Assembly: GCA_037783415.1 (NCBI GenBank)
Contig: JAZGTN010000236.1
Coordinates: 806,001 to 870,000 of the forward strand
Source: Leptasterias polaris
Taxonomy: Eukaryota > Echinodermata > Asteroidea > Forcipulatida > Asteriidae
Direction: 5' to 3'
Length of the DNA stretch: 64,000 nt
The position numbers and the translations under genes are program-made. Positions 1-10,799 of this stretch are shown piece after piece (position 1 is the first letter of the stretch; each line of letters starts with the position of its first letter). The notes under the pieces are model-generated. The model worked only from the letters and a program-made list of their open reading frames with translations. It had not been told where the DNA came from and did no database searches.

Positions 1-233
1 CTGTCTTGAAGGACTCAAGTGTCATGACCAGACACCAGAACTTGAGCTCAGTTTTATAACTTGTACTTAAAATCTTACACCCGAAACACAAGTAATGAAA
101 TTAGACTTGTTGTTGTGTAATATTTTTTATATTTTTATGCTGGTGTATTATTGATCATATCTGCAGATGCTCATACCCAAAAATCACAAGTGTTGCACTT
201 ACAGTTTTGCTTTGTATATTTTTCCGTTGCTAG

Positions 234-3200
234 GGTATGATGTTGCATAAGGGTCGAGCGTTATGTATGACAGCCGTTGGGGAGTCAGCAATAGTCATTG
301 GTACCCAGTGCGGTGAGCTGTGTGTGTGCGATCTCTCCAGTACTCCCTACAGACTCAAACACACACTGCCAAAACTCGGTGATGCTGTGGTCTGTCTCGC
401 ATACTGGAAAAGGTAATCAGAGATTTAAGGTTGGATTTGAAGAAGAGATTTGGGGTTAATCCGTACAGGTATAGTTTCCAAAAGAAACCAGAAGTGTTCA
501 ACTGATTCTGTTTGCAAGTAAACCATGCAAGTCTTGTGTATCTGGAATGTTTTTGGAAACCTTGGGTTTCCATGTTTATTGTGCACTTTCATGAGGCCCA
601 TGTTGAGATACGTGCAAGATTTGCTAAAACAGTAACTGGAATCAACATTTTGTAAAATCTGCCGTTTTAGGTCATTATGGCAGGAGTCATGCCGAAAAAA
701 GTATGAAGAGTATTTAGGAATCATACTGTGGTAATAATAAATGAGTGGTTGGTATTTTGTGGTGGCAAGTCATTAAGTAAATTCAACAAAATTTTCTGTT
801 TGTGGTATGAGACTTGTAAAACAAATTTCCCCTTTTTATGTCTGTTTTACTTTATTTAGGGACCAGGAAGCAAGTATTGTGTTTGCTGGGCTAGCCAATG
901 GGAAGCTGGCCATGTACAAAGCAACAAGACTACAAAACGTAAGGATTCAATATAAAACCATAAATGAATGCATCACAAAACTGAATTTGACATTGGAGCC
1001 CCTCTTTAGCTGTCTGTCAGACCCATTCAATGTCTTCTATAAACTTTGTTAATCTTTTTCTTATTGATTGCTCTGTATTTTGCAATTTTACTGTTTTACT
1101 ATTTTGCTGTTTTACTATTTTGCTGTTTTACTATTTTGCTATTTTACTATTTTGCTATTTTACTACTTTGCTATTTTGCTGTTTTACTATTTTGCTGTTT
1201 TACTATTTTGCTATTTTACTACTTTGCTATTTTACTATTTTGCTGTTTTACTATTTTGCTCTTTTACTATTTGCTATTTTACTATTTTGCTATTTTACTA
1301 CTTTGCTGTTTTACTATTTTGCTGTTTTACTATTTTACTATTTTACTATTTTGCTGTTTTACTATTTTACTATTTTACTATTTTGTTATTTTGCTATTTT
1401 ATTATTTTACTATTTTAACGTCTGTATACAGGTCCCTTCAGGGATAACAGTTGTAATGCTGATGGCTACCCTGTCTGAATAAAAAGTTGCCCGCAAAACA
1501 CTTATTCATAATGCATTTTCATAACACAACTCTTGGCGCTTTTTAATATTTCCAAATAAGGGTTGCAATACATATTTGATGACCTTGTTTTTTCTTGTCC
1601 TTGAGTTTGATTCCAGCATCTTCTTTTGAAGTTGCCTCTGTGTTGTATTAATTTATTTAAGTGTTTTCTATTACTGTTTTTTGTTGTTGTTGTCTTTTAA
1701 AAACGAAAAAACAATTTTGCAGGAGAAAGACTGTCAGCCTGACAAGATGCTTCACATAGGCTCAAGAGACGATCCCATCAAGTGTATTAACATCACCCGT
1801 AATAAACTCTGGCTAGCATCCAACGCCAAAGTAATCAGTTTCAGTATCTATGATCTGGATTCGGACTCTAATTCAACTGTCCTGGTACCTGAACCAGAAG
1901 AGAGGTATGTTTGACAGTGCCAGGGTGCAGTTTTTTGGCAATTCTGGGGCGCGTTTTTGGTGAACAATGCAAATGTTTGCCAACTTACGTGCAGATTTTC
2001 AAACCAGAGCATGTTGAGCACAAAAAACGTTTGCTTTGTTTGTGAAACTCAGCAAACCGTCTAAAGGCGGTTTTGGTGTATGTTTGCCAACTAAAGCAGT
2101 GACAAGTCCATGATATTAGATTAATCTCAACTAAACCTTACCTCAAACAAATCAGATTGTTTAGGTAAAGTGTTCTAATTTCTGATGTTAAATTGTACTT
2201 GATTTTGTTTTAACAAAGGAGTTATGACAATAGTTTATTTTGTTTAAAAGAGCACACAACAAATCATTGCGCACCACATGGAATAATTATAATGGAAACT
2301 GCAATATGATTGGTTCGACAGATTGAAGCGAATGTGATCACATCTTTTGAATACAGTGCATTTGAGTCAAAAATGTTAGCACGACGCACATTTTACATAC
2401 CCTTATGCAAACGGTCGCATGAGTGGAACGCACCCCTTAAACTTAAGTCTTTTCTGGTCTTTTCTTTACTTTTTGCAAGCTTGTTAGTGGCTTAATGGGG
2501 TTGTTCTGATTTGGCTTAGTTGGGCTTGGTTTCAAGATGGTAGGATTTTATAAACTAAAAATAATCGTCAGTAAATTTGTTAAAAAGTTACTACAAATGG
2601 ATCATAACAGTCCAAGATGTGTTTTGACTATGATTTGTTTTCTTCTGAAAGACTTTTGGAGACGCAAGGTGACAGCAGACTTACCAGGTAAATCCATTGT
2701 TCTCGTATAATCAGCGCAACAACAGAACTGCGTAAGCAATGGGAAAAAGTACCTAGAATGTCTACTGCACCTAGTGTTCCAAAGCCTCCAATTTATCTTG
2801 GTTAGGAATTCTACATAAAAAAACCAAGTTTATATTATATGTGCAAAAAACAAAAACAAGCAGATACATTTGCCTCATCCAAACCTAGAGTCTTGGGCCG
2901 TATCCAAATCTAGAGTCTTGGGTCGTGTCCGAATAGACAGCTTTGGCAGTGGCTACGGCTACATCACTGATCCCTGATAAGGCCTATTCTGTAATGTTAT
3001 AGCTGCAACCATAGCCAAAATTACTTGATTTAGTCACTGCCTTATTCCCATAAAAATGCTCAAGTCCCGCTCTAGTTAATTTTTCTTTGTTCAACCCCCC
3101 AAAATGCAAACCGTAATGTTTGAAATGGAAATCATTTTATAGTTCACTGCACATTTTGCTTTCCGTCTACATTTACATTAAGTAGGGACCTGCCTTTATG

Positions 3201-6200
3201 GAGTACGCTATTGTAGCTATGCTCTCTGTATCTCATATCTTGCAGACCTACAATGGTGAAGTGTATGGCAGTCGATAAGGCAATATGGTTGTGCAGGAGA
3301 AACAGTTCCATCATTGAAGTCTGGGATCTCAATCGACATAAGAAGACGTTGGTGATCGATGTAGCCGAGTTCATCAGGTATGTTCTCATGAAAGTTGTTT
3401 TTTCTTTTTCAGTTGTTTATTTTGCTGATTTTGCTTATTTTGCTGAACATTTGAATTTAATTTAATAAAACATTCCCCTGCCTGTAGATTGGTACACACT
3501 CTGTAACTTTATAATTGTATCAAACTGTACCCAACTGTGCATGATCAGTGAAGCATATGGGAATGGTTTTGGAAAGTTAACTCGGGAATAAAAAACACAA
3601 ATAGTATTTCACTGTAGTTGTCTTCAGGAGATTTTGTTGTTTTCCGTTTTTGTTTTCCATGGAAGTCCTCAAAAGTAACTTGTACAGTTTGCCCATCAGG
3701 ATTCAAAATAAACAGAAATGAAAAGTTATGTTTCAGAGTGATTGGAAGATACTCTCCAGTTCCAAAAAATCCATCATTTTTTCCGAGATGGAACTCAAAG
3801 CAAAATCCAAAAAGGAAACTGATTGAATTTTTTTTCAACCATTCCAACCGCTTGGGGCTAGCTTTCTTCTGCTACTGTGCACCACACAATGATAGTCATC
3901 TTCTTCACCTCCTTCCTACCCTGCTTTACCCCCCTCCCTCTCTGCCTTCTTACAGCGAAGAGGATGCCAAGGAAATGTCCAATTGTTACATCAAGTCATT
4001 ACTACTGCACCCTCGCAGCACCTTATGGGTGGGGACAGCGGGAGGTCACCTGATACTCATTGATACCAACACACATCAGATGGTAACCGTCATCAAGCGC
4101 TATACGTCAAACGTCAGGGCAATGGTTGCTGTACGTGGACACGGTCAGTACAACAGGAAATCAAATGAGTACCATTTTCTGAGCTGGATGTTTAACTTGT
4201 GTTTCTTTAAAACTTGAATTTCATTAAGTCCTAAAGGGATCTAATTTAGTGTTTGTCAATGTGAAAGATGAAGGCATTGAAATGTTTAGGACATATTTTT
4301 TAGATTTTAGTTTCTTCAAAAAACCTAGTTACTGTCTGACCCACTGTAGTTGTTAATGATAGATAAGCTTTGCAAACCTGCAATATGATACAATGTGGAA
4401 AATGCGTCTACACAGCACAGTCAACCCTCCTACTGTCTGACCATTCACTATCGTCCGCTGTGGTTTTTGATGATAGATAAACTAAAGCCAGCCTGCAGTA
4501 TGATATCATCTTTTTTAAACTCTTTACTATTTTATCTGACATGTATGTACCATATGGCTATTTTTCTCTGTTTATATAGGGTTACGCTGTACATGTCTAT
4601 AACAAAAATTGTCTCGTTTTACTCTTTAAGAAATGTTTAATGTTGTAAAGCACCTCAGGGTTGGTTCAGCGTGAAGCCCTCAATAAATCGAATTATTATT
4701 ATTATCAGATTATTTTGAAGGACCTGAGAACCTTTGAAGTCACAATACACTACCTGTTTTTATCCATGGTCCCAATGACAATGCACTCAGGGTGTAGATG
4801 GAACGGTCCATTCCCTTGCGGGGATGATACCTGAACAGATCGTTGAGAGCCTCTATGCTCTAGACCCTTGAGTAGATCATCAATCCCATACTTTATCAAC
4901 ATTCTTTTAGAGGGACATATTCACAATTGTAACAATTATATAGGGTTACGCTGTACATGTCTTTTTAAAAAGTTTGTCTCGTTTTACTCTTTAAGAAATT
5001 GTTTAATGTTGTAAAGCGCCTCAGGGTTGGTTCAGCGTGAGGCGCTCAATAAATCGAATTATTATTATTACTATCATGTGGTGAATGCATCTAAACAAGG
5101 CTCACGTGAAAATAGTTACATTTAGTTCTGTGCACAGTTTTTCCACCTCACACAACCCCTGCAGTTGCATGGTTAAATGGTTGGTCAACTCAATGGGAAA
5201 TTCAATTCAATTTAAGAAGACATTTATTCCATTCTCTTTGAAAAAGTACATCGATAATAATACAGCAATACCCTGCTGACCGTTATTATCCATGTGGTAT
5301 AGACGATGGGGATGTGACCTCTGTTTACATTCAAACCACCCTCTGTTGACAAGTCTGTTGTCCAAGTCAAAAGGACGCGTAGTCATGGTAATATTGCGTG
5401 TACTTTCTAGCTGGCTGTCAAGTACACAAAGGTTTTGCCCGGCGATGCGCGCGCATCATATTATGATTTTTAAATGACGTCAGAGGTCACATCGTCTATA
5501 TAAACTTGTTGAATTAACCTGATGAAGAATAATAAATGAATTAATTAATTTAAAATCCATTGATAATTCATTATAATAAAAAAAAATTAAGGAAAAGCTT
5601 TGTGACATTCTCAAATATGATGCACAGCGTTCATAAAAACTGCACACATTGAAGGAAATGTACTTGTTAAAACCATGGTTTTTGAATTGGTGTTTCAAAT
5701 AACTGGAATGTGAGTTCTTGTTACATTTACTTTGCAGGATTGAACAAATCCAACTCCGTCGTGGTAACATCAGGGTCAGGTTTTGTGCGCAGAACGGGGG
5801 TTCCTGAACACACAGGTTAGTAACATGACATCGGTGCCCTCAAAGAAATTTTTTAGAATTGCGTAGGTTTACAGGTAACAACCATGTTTTTATAATCGCT
5901 TTTATCAAATAATAAACCATAAGGAAAACTTACAGGGTACATTTTAATTCAATTTTTTGGTGAACAAAGGAGATATAACTAGTGCTGGTGCTCTACAAAC
6001 AGAGCTATCTAGCCCTAATGTTGGCAGTTTTTCAATTTGTTGATATCTTACCAACCCCCTTCCCAGGTTGTGTTGTAAACTTTGTTGTGATCCCTGGCTA
6101 TTCGGCAGTTACATGCCCCCTCTAATTATTTTGTAAAAGCACAAATTTTGCAGTGTTTGCTTGTAAAATAGTCAACATAGAGTTACTGTTTGCTTTTTAC

Positions 6201-6732
6201 ATTGATGTCTTTTTGTATTTGCCTTCCTTGTTATTTTGTTTGATGATTGTCTGATTAGCAGCTCAGTGGTCTAGTGGTAAGACATCTGCTCTAGCATAGC
6301 AAAGGTTGTGGGTTCGAATCCCATCCGAGTGATTCGCTGTGGATTCCTTTACAAAGGACTCTGGGGAAGTACTGAGTATACAGTGCTTAACACACATCGG
6401 TGTAAGGGCAAAGACCAAATAAAGTGATTGTCTTGATTAAATAATTAACAATAATAATATTATATTAGTAGATAGATTTGACATCCTACCCATGATCGCT
6501 TTCTTTATTTTGCAATCTTTCTTTTTACCTAGATTCACAGTACACGCATGTCTTGGTGTGGGATGCAGAACTGAAATCTCAGGTTCGATACCTTGCATCG
6601 GATATTGAGCGTCGACGCTTGCCCATCGAGTCCCAGGCCATGAAGTCATGGCAGAAGGTGCAGAGAATTGTTCGTACCAGTCACGCTTTTCATCTCCACC
6701 CCACCGTTGTCTTCCCGCAACTCAAATGCTAA
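234..6732 (+). CDS. LRRK2-like Roco kinase, C-terminal WD40 part (8 exons, 5' end outside window)
   Basis: Exons 234-412, 860-938, 1723-1904, 2652-2687, 3246-3377, 3956-4143, 5738-5815 and 6533-6732 join in one frame (357 residues to TAA). Every internal junction is AG/GT, and phases are 2,0,2,2,2,1,1. The product looks like a WD40 beta-propeller. Blade-like stretches include GTQCGELCVCDLSS, VFAGLANGKLAMYKA, LWLASNAKVISFSIYDL, IWLCRRNSSIIEVWDLNR and LWVGTAGGHLILIDTN, and the last strand is VLVWDAELK followed by a basic, charged tail. In LRRK proteins the WD40 domain is C-terminal to LRR, Roc, COR and kinase domains; those exons must lie upstream of this window. The LWVGTAGGHLILID segment and the charged tail after the last strand point to LRRK2 rather than another WD40 protein, but LRRK1 is not excluded. 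Introns hold a pyrimidine-rich minisatellite, SINE/LINE tails, a MITE and a tRNA-SINE. The 36-nt fourth exon rests on splice sites and phase only. Confidence 0.82.
1084..1418 (+). repeat. TTTTACTATTTTGCTG-type minisatellite in LRRK-like intron
   Basis: About 335 bases made almost only of ttttactatt and ttgctatttt/ttgctgtttt words, with a 10-11-base period. All three forward frames stay open for more than 100 codons only because the repeat lacks stops. It lies in the intron between exons 938 and 1723, so the open frames are not genes. Confidence 0.9.
3064..3112 (+). repeat. SINE tail fragment
   Basis: The stretch ctctagttaatttttctttg followed by ttcaacc matches the 3' tails of the tRNA-derived SINE copies near 45,185 and 47,400. 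Only the tail is present here. Confidence 0.5.
4555..4705 (+). repeat. Retroposon 3' tail, copy 1
   Basis: Begins tagggttacgctgtacatgt and ends in a short hairpin region plus aataaatcgaattattatt. A second copy with the same ends lies at 4932-5075. A 3' hairpin followed by ATT microsatellite repeats is typical of CR1/L2-type LINEs and SINEs that borrow their tails. No coding remnant is attached. Confidence 0.6.
4932..5075 (+). repeat. Retroposon 3' tail, copy 2
   Basis: Same sequence class and orientation as 4555-4705, about 375 bases downstream. Here the hairpin is complete: gcgcctc ... gaggcgc, then caataaatcgaattattatt. In copy 1 the second arm is mutated (gaagccc). Confidence 0.65.
5298..5500. 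mobile_element. MITE, ~25-bp terminal inverted repeats
   Basis: A 203-bp unit starts TATAGACGATGGGGATGTGA and ends with the inverse, TCACATCGTCTATA, preceded by cagagg (inverse of cctctg). No coding capacity is seen. It sits in the intron before LRRK-like exon 5738-5815. Confidence 0.65.
6064..6122 (+). repeat. SINE head fragment
   Basis: Contains ggttgtgttgtaaactttgt ... gatccctggc, close to the 5' heads of the split SINE copies at 44,820 and 45,983 (ggttgtatcgtaaacttggg). It is probably a truncated member of that family. Confidence 0.45.
6258..6435 (+). repeat. tRNA-derived SINE
   Basis: A tRNA-like head carries box A (tggtctagtggtaag) and box B (ggttcgaatcc), spaced as in a tRNA promoter. 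The tail runs through acacatcggtgtaagggcaa to aaataaagtgattg. Minus-strand relatives lie near 13,860-14,060 and, tail only, at 60,195-60,290. It lies in the last LRRK-like intron. The acceptor stem does not close, so it is not a functional tRNA gene. Confidence 0.75.
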
Positions 6733-7325
6733 GCTCCACCCCCTCCTCCCTCCACCCCATGCCTTCTCCGGTTTGGTCTTCATTTGCATGCAGTGGTTTT
6801 TCTGTGTGCTTATTTTTGATCTGGGATTCTTTGTTGTCTGAATATAGCATCCCATTTCTTGTATATTTATTTACTGTTTATAGCATTTGTACTATTTACC
6901 AAACACTCACCAATGCTGAGCATTGTCTTTAAAGTTTAGAATATTTGATACAAAACCAAAAAGTTCAGAATTAATGTAAATTTGTTGAAGTCGGATAACA
7001 ACCAATATTTATATTCTATGTGCTATTATAGTGCCAATAATCTTTAAGAAAAGAAGTTTAAATTATAAGGTAACACAAAAACTGTTGATTGATTCCACAA
7101 ATTCTTTATGAACCAAAAATAGAAAATGTGCAAGGAAATTGTGAGTACATACAATATGTCTTCCTCAGTAAATGCAAGTAATTTCTTCTAACTTTGAAAT
7201 TGGGTCAGATCAGAGTGGGTCAGTTCATTTGGCTTAGAGGGTATGATACTTGATTGGTATTGCTTAACCCCCCCCCCCCCCCCCCCCAAAAAAACCCCAA
7301 AAAACCAACAAAAACAACATTAAAC
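6733..7325. other. 3' flank of LRRK-like gene
   Basis: AT-rich sequence after the TAA, without another exon. A strong poly(A) signal is not obvious. A run of 19 C then A-rich sequence lies at 7269-7310. Confidence 0.5.
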
Positions 7326-7523
7326 AAAATATAAGAAAAACACAGACGCACACACATAAAAATGCATCCTGATGGAGCACTCTTTCGTTCTTTCCTTTGT
7401 CCCTGCACTTAACAAGTTTCCTTGTGGAGCACCCCAGTCTTTAGAAATTCCATGTGGAGAACTTTGTTTTCCCTTTTTTGTTTTGTCCTTGGTCTCCATA
7501 AGGTACCGAAAGTGAGAGCACAT
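7326..7523 (-). repeat. Dispersed repeat, minus copy
   Basis: Read on the minus strand this holds ccttatggagacc, aaaagggaaaacaaa, gactggggtgctccacaagg and gggacaaaggaaagaac in that order. The same words in the same order lie on the plus strand at 15,430-15,600, so this is an inverted pair of one repeat family about 8 kb apart. Confidence 0.65.
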
Positions 7524-7827
7524 GTTTGTCTTGCAGTCACTGTGTGGACATCTGTTCTATACACTTAAGGAAAATCCTCTTCCCCAACACTGTAAATAAC
7601 TCTGTGTGGACGTGTGCAAGTCCACATAGTTTCAAGTCCCTACATTATGTGGACCTCTTTTGTTCTCAGGTCCACACTTTGTATGTAGCGTTAACACACA
7701 CCAAAAAATACCACACTAACAACACTTACAACATCAATACATGCACATATTTTATTCAACTAATTTTATACATTCTAAGTTGGACCCAAGTGCTCATTAT
7801 GTTGAAGAACTGTCTGTTAGAAATGAT

Positions 7828-8203
7828 TTAAAGGCACTGTACACTTTTGGTAATTACTCAAAATATATATTAGCATAAAAACTTACTTGGTAACGAGCAA
7901 CGGAGAGCTGTTGATAGTATAAAACATTGTGAGAAACGACTCCCTCTGAAGTAACGTAGTTTTTGAGAAAGAGGTAATTTCTCACTAAAATAATAAAAGA
8001 CTTCTGGCCAGAAGCCTTTTATTCCTATCTGAAAGCACACTAATTTGTACAACAAGGGTGTTTTTTCTTTCATCATTTTCTTGCAACTTCAATGACCAAT
8101 TGAGTCCAAATTTTCACAGATTTGTTATTTTATGCATATGTTGGGATACACCAAGTGAGAATACTGGTCTTTGACAATTACAAAACGTGTTCAGTGCCTT
8201 TAA
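7828..8203. mobile_element. MITE with TTAA ends
   Basis: Both ends read TTAA then aggcactg / cagtgcct then TTAA, so the ~368-bp unit has short inverted repeats and TTAA at each border, as left by piggyBac-type transposition. A partial second copy lies inverted at 62,590-62,765 (shared words include ttgcataaaataacaa-type and cacttggtgtatccca). There is no coding capacity. A second MITE begins 6 bases after its right border. Confidence 0.7.
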
Positions 8204-8208
8204 TGATA

Positions 8209-8733
8209 GGGTGCGTTCGATTAGCTTCCCCGGGTCGACCCCGGTCTGCTCATCCGGGTGAGCCCCTAACCATGAGCTAATCGAACGCCAACTTTCCCCA
8301 GCATTCACACCGATGCATCTTGGGACAGCCGACCGGAACTACTTCCATTTTGTGCCGTATGTCCGATACTTTCCGTGGATTCACGAAAACATCGTAAAAT
8401 AATTATTCTCAAGGTAAAACTGCAACATTAAACAATTTGTACAACCCCACAGTGATACGAATAAAAAATACTTATTGCTCACAAAAACGCTGTTGTAATG
8501 GCGAAAATGTGTGTCAAACTTCCTAAAATGTCCCGCTGAATTACAAACAAAATGGTGGCCATTGAGAAAGTTTTTCGCTGTGACGTCATGAACCAGGGGC
8601 AGCCCCAAGTGACCCGCTCCACAAGCAGGGCACTTGGGGCTGACCCGGGTGAGCCCCGCGAATGACGTCAAAGCTATTCGAACGCACCGGGGGAAGACCT
8701 GGGTCGACCCAGGGAAGCTAATCGAACGCACCC
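8209..8733. mobile_element. MITE with GGGTGCGTTCGATTAGC inverted repeats
   Basis: The 525-bp unit starts GGGTGCGTTCGATTAGCTTC and ends GAAGCTAATCGAACGCACCC. The next bases also pair (gggtcgaccc on both sides). ATA flanks both borders and may be a 3-bp target duplication, as in PIF/Harbinger elements. The interior has two further gaacgc-type partial inverted copies and no ORF of note. Confidence 0.75.
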
Positions 8734-8754
8734 ATAATAATAATAATAATTATA

Positions 8755-8905
8755 ATTGGCTCTTTGGTAATGAGAAGCAATTCTTGTTAATTGTCTTGCC
8801 CAAGAAAACCAGTTTCATGACCAGGATTCGAACCCACACTCTGCTGACTCAGCCATGAGAGCTTGAGTTCGATGCTCTAGCCCTCTTGGTCAGACACTGT
8901 TCAAG
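8755..8905 (-). repeat. tRNA-derived SINE (minus)
   Basis: The minus strand reads gactcagcagagtgtgggtt then tcgaatcctggtcatgaaac, a box B and tRNA 3' half with a long variable arm. It is followed by cttgggcaagacaattaaca. This is the pattern of a Leu/Ser-like tRNA-SINE family. Confidence 0.6.
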
Positions 8906-9239
8906 TAAAACAATAATGTATCATACCTTTCATGAACTTAGCCCATTTTAGTGAATGATTATAGTGGTTTGTTCCATTACATAGTTTGGGGGAGTCTTTA
9001 AACTCATCTCAGCATTGCATGAACCAATCTTGTTATTATTTTTGCATGATACACAAATATTTTCGGGGACCGTTTGCATGGAGTGATAAATCTGTATATT
9101 TTTGTTTAAAAGCCCATAAAAGTATATTTTTCTTGTACATATTTTTGATGTATATTTTTGCATTCTTCCCCCTACAAAATAGATGAAGGTGAGAAGGGAT
9201 TGCTCCAAGCATTGATTGGTCAATTTCGTTGTTACTAGT

Positions 9240-9985
9240 AGTCATGTTTTATTGTCACACATATACATGTATATATACACACACATATACAGTGAAATGC
9301 ACTTTGGTTAGCGTGTCTAAAAACTTTAAATACAAAAACTTAAAAGCGGACTAAAACCATGTGTGGGCTAGACGAACAAATAAACTTACATAAGTAAACG
9401 ACAGTAAAACAACAGCAATCCTACTACTAGAAAAACACAATTAATCATTCAATAAACGTATAGCACTAGGATAAAAACTGTTGCGAGTACGGTTAGAATC
9501 AGCTCTAATTGCTCTATACCGCTTACCTGTTCTCATCAATTTAAATAAATCATTCGCAGGGTGGAATTCATCTGAAATAATTGACCTGGATTTCTTTAGG
9601 ACACGTGATGCATAAAGTTTATCCAAAGTCGGTAGCTCACAGCCAATTATGATGCTCGCAGTGTTGACTACGATTGAGGCGTTTCCGGTCATCCGCCGTG
9701 GTGTTGCCGTACCAGACAGCAATCGAGAATGTCAAAACACTCTCAACCACTGCCCGATAAAACTTAACCAACAAATTCTTGCTGACACGGAAACTCCTCA
9801 ATCTTCTGAGAAAGAACAGCCGTTGCTGGGCTTTCCTAACAATGGAATCAACATGAGTCACCCATTTCAGATCGTTAGATATATGAACTCCTAGAAATTT
9901 AAAAGATTCAACAACTTCCACTTCAGATCCATTGATTATCAATGGCTGAATTTTGACTGATGCACTGTATATCATAAGCTTTTTG
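9240..9985 (-). mobile_element. Non-LTR retrotransposon 3' fragment (RT C-terminus)
   Basis: Minus-strand translation gives the C-terminal part of a LINE reverse transcriptase: FKFLGVHISNDLKW, AQQRLFFLRRLRSF, YRAVVESVLTFSIAVWYGN, then after a frameshift near 9690 ASIIIGCELPTLDKLY and SFYPSAIRLLND before the stop at 9441. A plausible 3' UTR with aataaa runs to about 9240. The RT core is missing, so this is a 5'-truncated dead copy. The clade (CR1, L2 or Rex-like) cannot be settled by eye. Confidence 0.8.
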
Positions 9986-10164
9986 ATTGGCTGTATTCAT
10001 TCATGTGACCAGGTCACTTGCATTTCATTGGATGCAGAGGAGATGATGTCATGAACTTTGCAACCATGTGCATCTGGATCTATTGTATGAGCCCTCTAGT
10101 GTTTATTGTAATCTTGTGTACATCTTGGTTAAGGCTGTGGCCATTCTCAACACCATGACTTAGG

Positions 10165-10263
10165 CTTAGGCTCCGGCTTTGCTCCGGCTTAGGCTCTGGC
10201 TTAGGCTCCGGCTTAGGCTCCGGCTTAGGCTCCGGCTTAGGCTCCGGCTTAGGCTCTGGCTAA
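10165..10263 (+). repeat. 12-bp minisatellite (ggcttaggctcc)
   Basis: About eight near-perfect copies of ggcttaggctcc. No gene is nearby. Confidence 0.9.
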
Positions 10264-10740
10264 GCATGATCTTCCTGCTTTGAGTCCCAAACCCAAAGTG
10301 TACTTTTTCAAAATAACTGATAAAGCCTGAAACTGATGTGAAGGGATGGTTTTGAAAAGGGCGTTTAAGCCAGACAATCCATGCATGACCCACAATGTTG
10401 CAAAATTGTAGTAAACGGTGCCCAGATAAGTACATATTCTCTAAATGCGTAAAATTGGACAAGAAACATTTTGACTTCTTAGATTAATAAAAAAAATACC
10501 TCGCCCGCAGCAGCATTTGTAAAGTTAAAACAGTGAGTTTCCGTGACAAATTAGGAATCCATAAGGTTAGCGGGCATTGTGAAAGAACTTACGCCATGCA
10601 CAGAGTGCCTGGCTTGTAACCCATACAATATTAAAGTAATACTCATGTTGTTATTCTATCATTCTTCCATTAAACAGTTGCACATTATAACATAATACCT
10701 AATCCGCAGTTGACAAACCCCATGTCAGGCAGTACATGAC

Positions 10741-10798
10741 ACAAGTCACATGACTCAATTAAGTCACATGACTTAAGTAAGTCACATGACTCAAATCA
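10741..10798. repeat. Triple AGTCACATGACT cluster
   Basis: Three copies of agtcacatgact spaced about 19-20 bases apart. Each holds a CACATG E-box in a TCACATGA context, the form bound by MiT/TFE/USF bHLH factors. No promoter or exon is visible close by, so a regulatory role is only a possibility. Confidence 0.4.
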
Positions 10799-10799
10799 G

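Noticed and set aside
1030..1482. Long overlapping open frames rich in Phe/Leu/Tyr
   Set aside because: Produced by a stop-poor ttttactatt/ttgct minisatellite within an intron; open in all three frames.
6258..6335. Functional tRNA gene
   Set aside because: Boxes A and B are present but the acceptor stem does not close and a SINE body follows.
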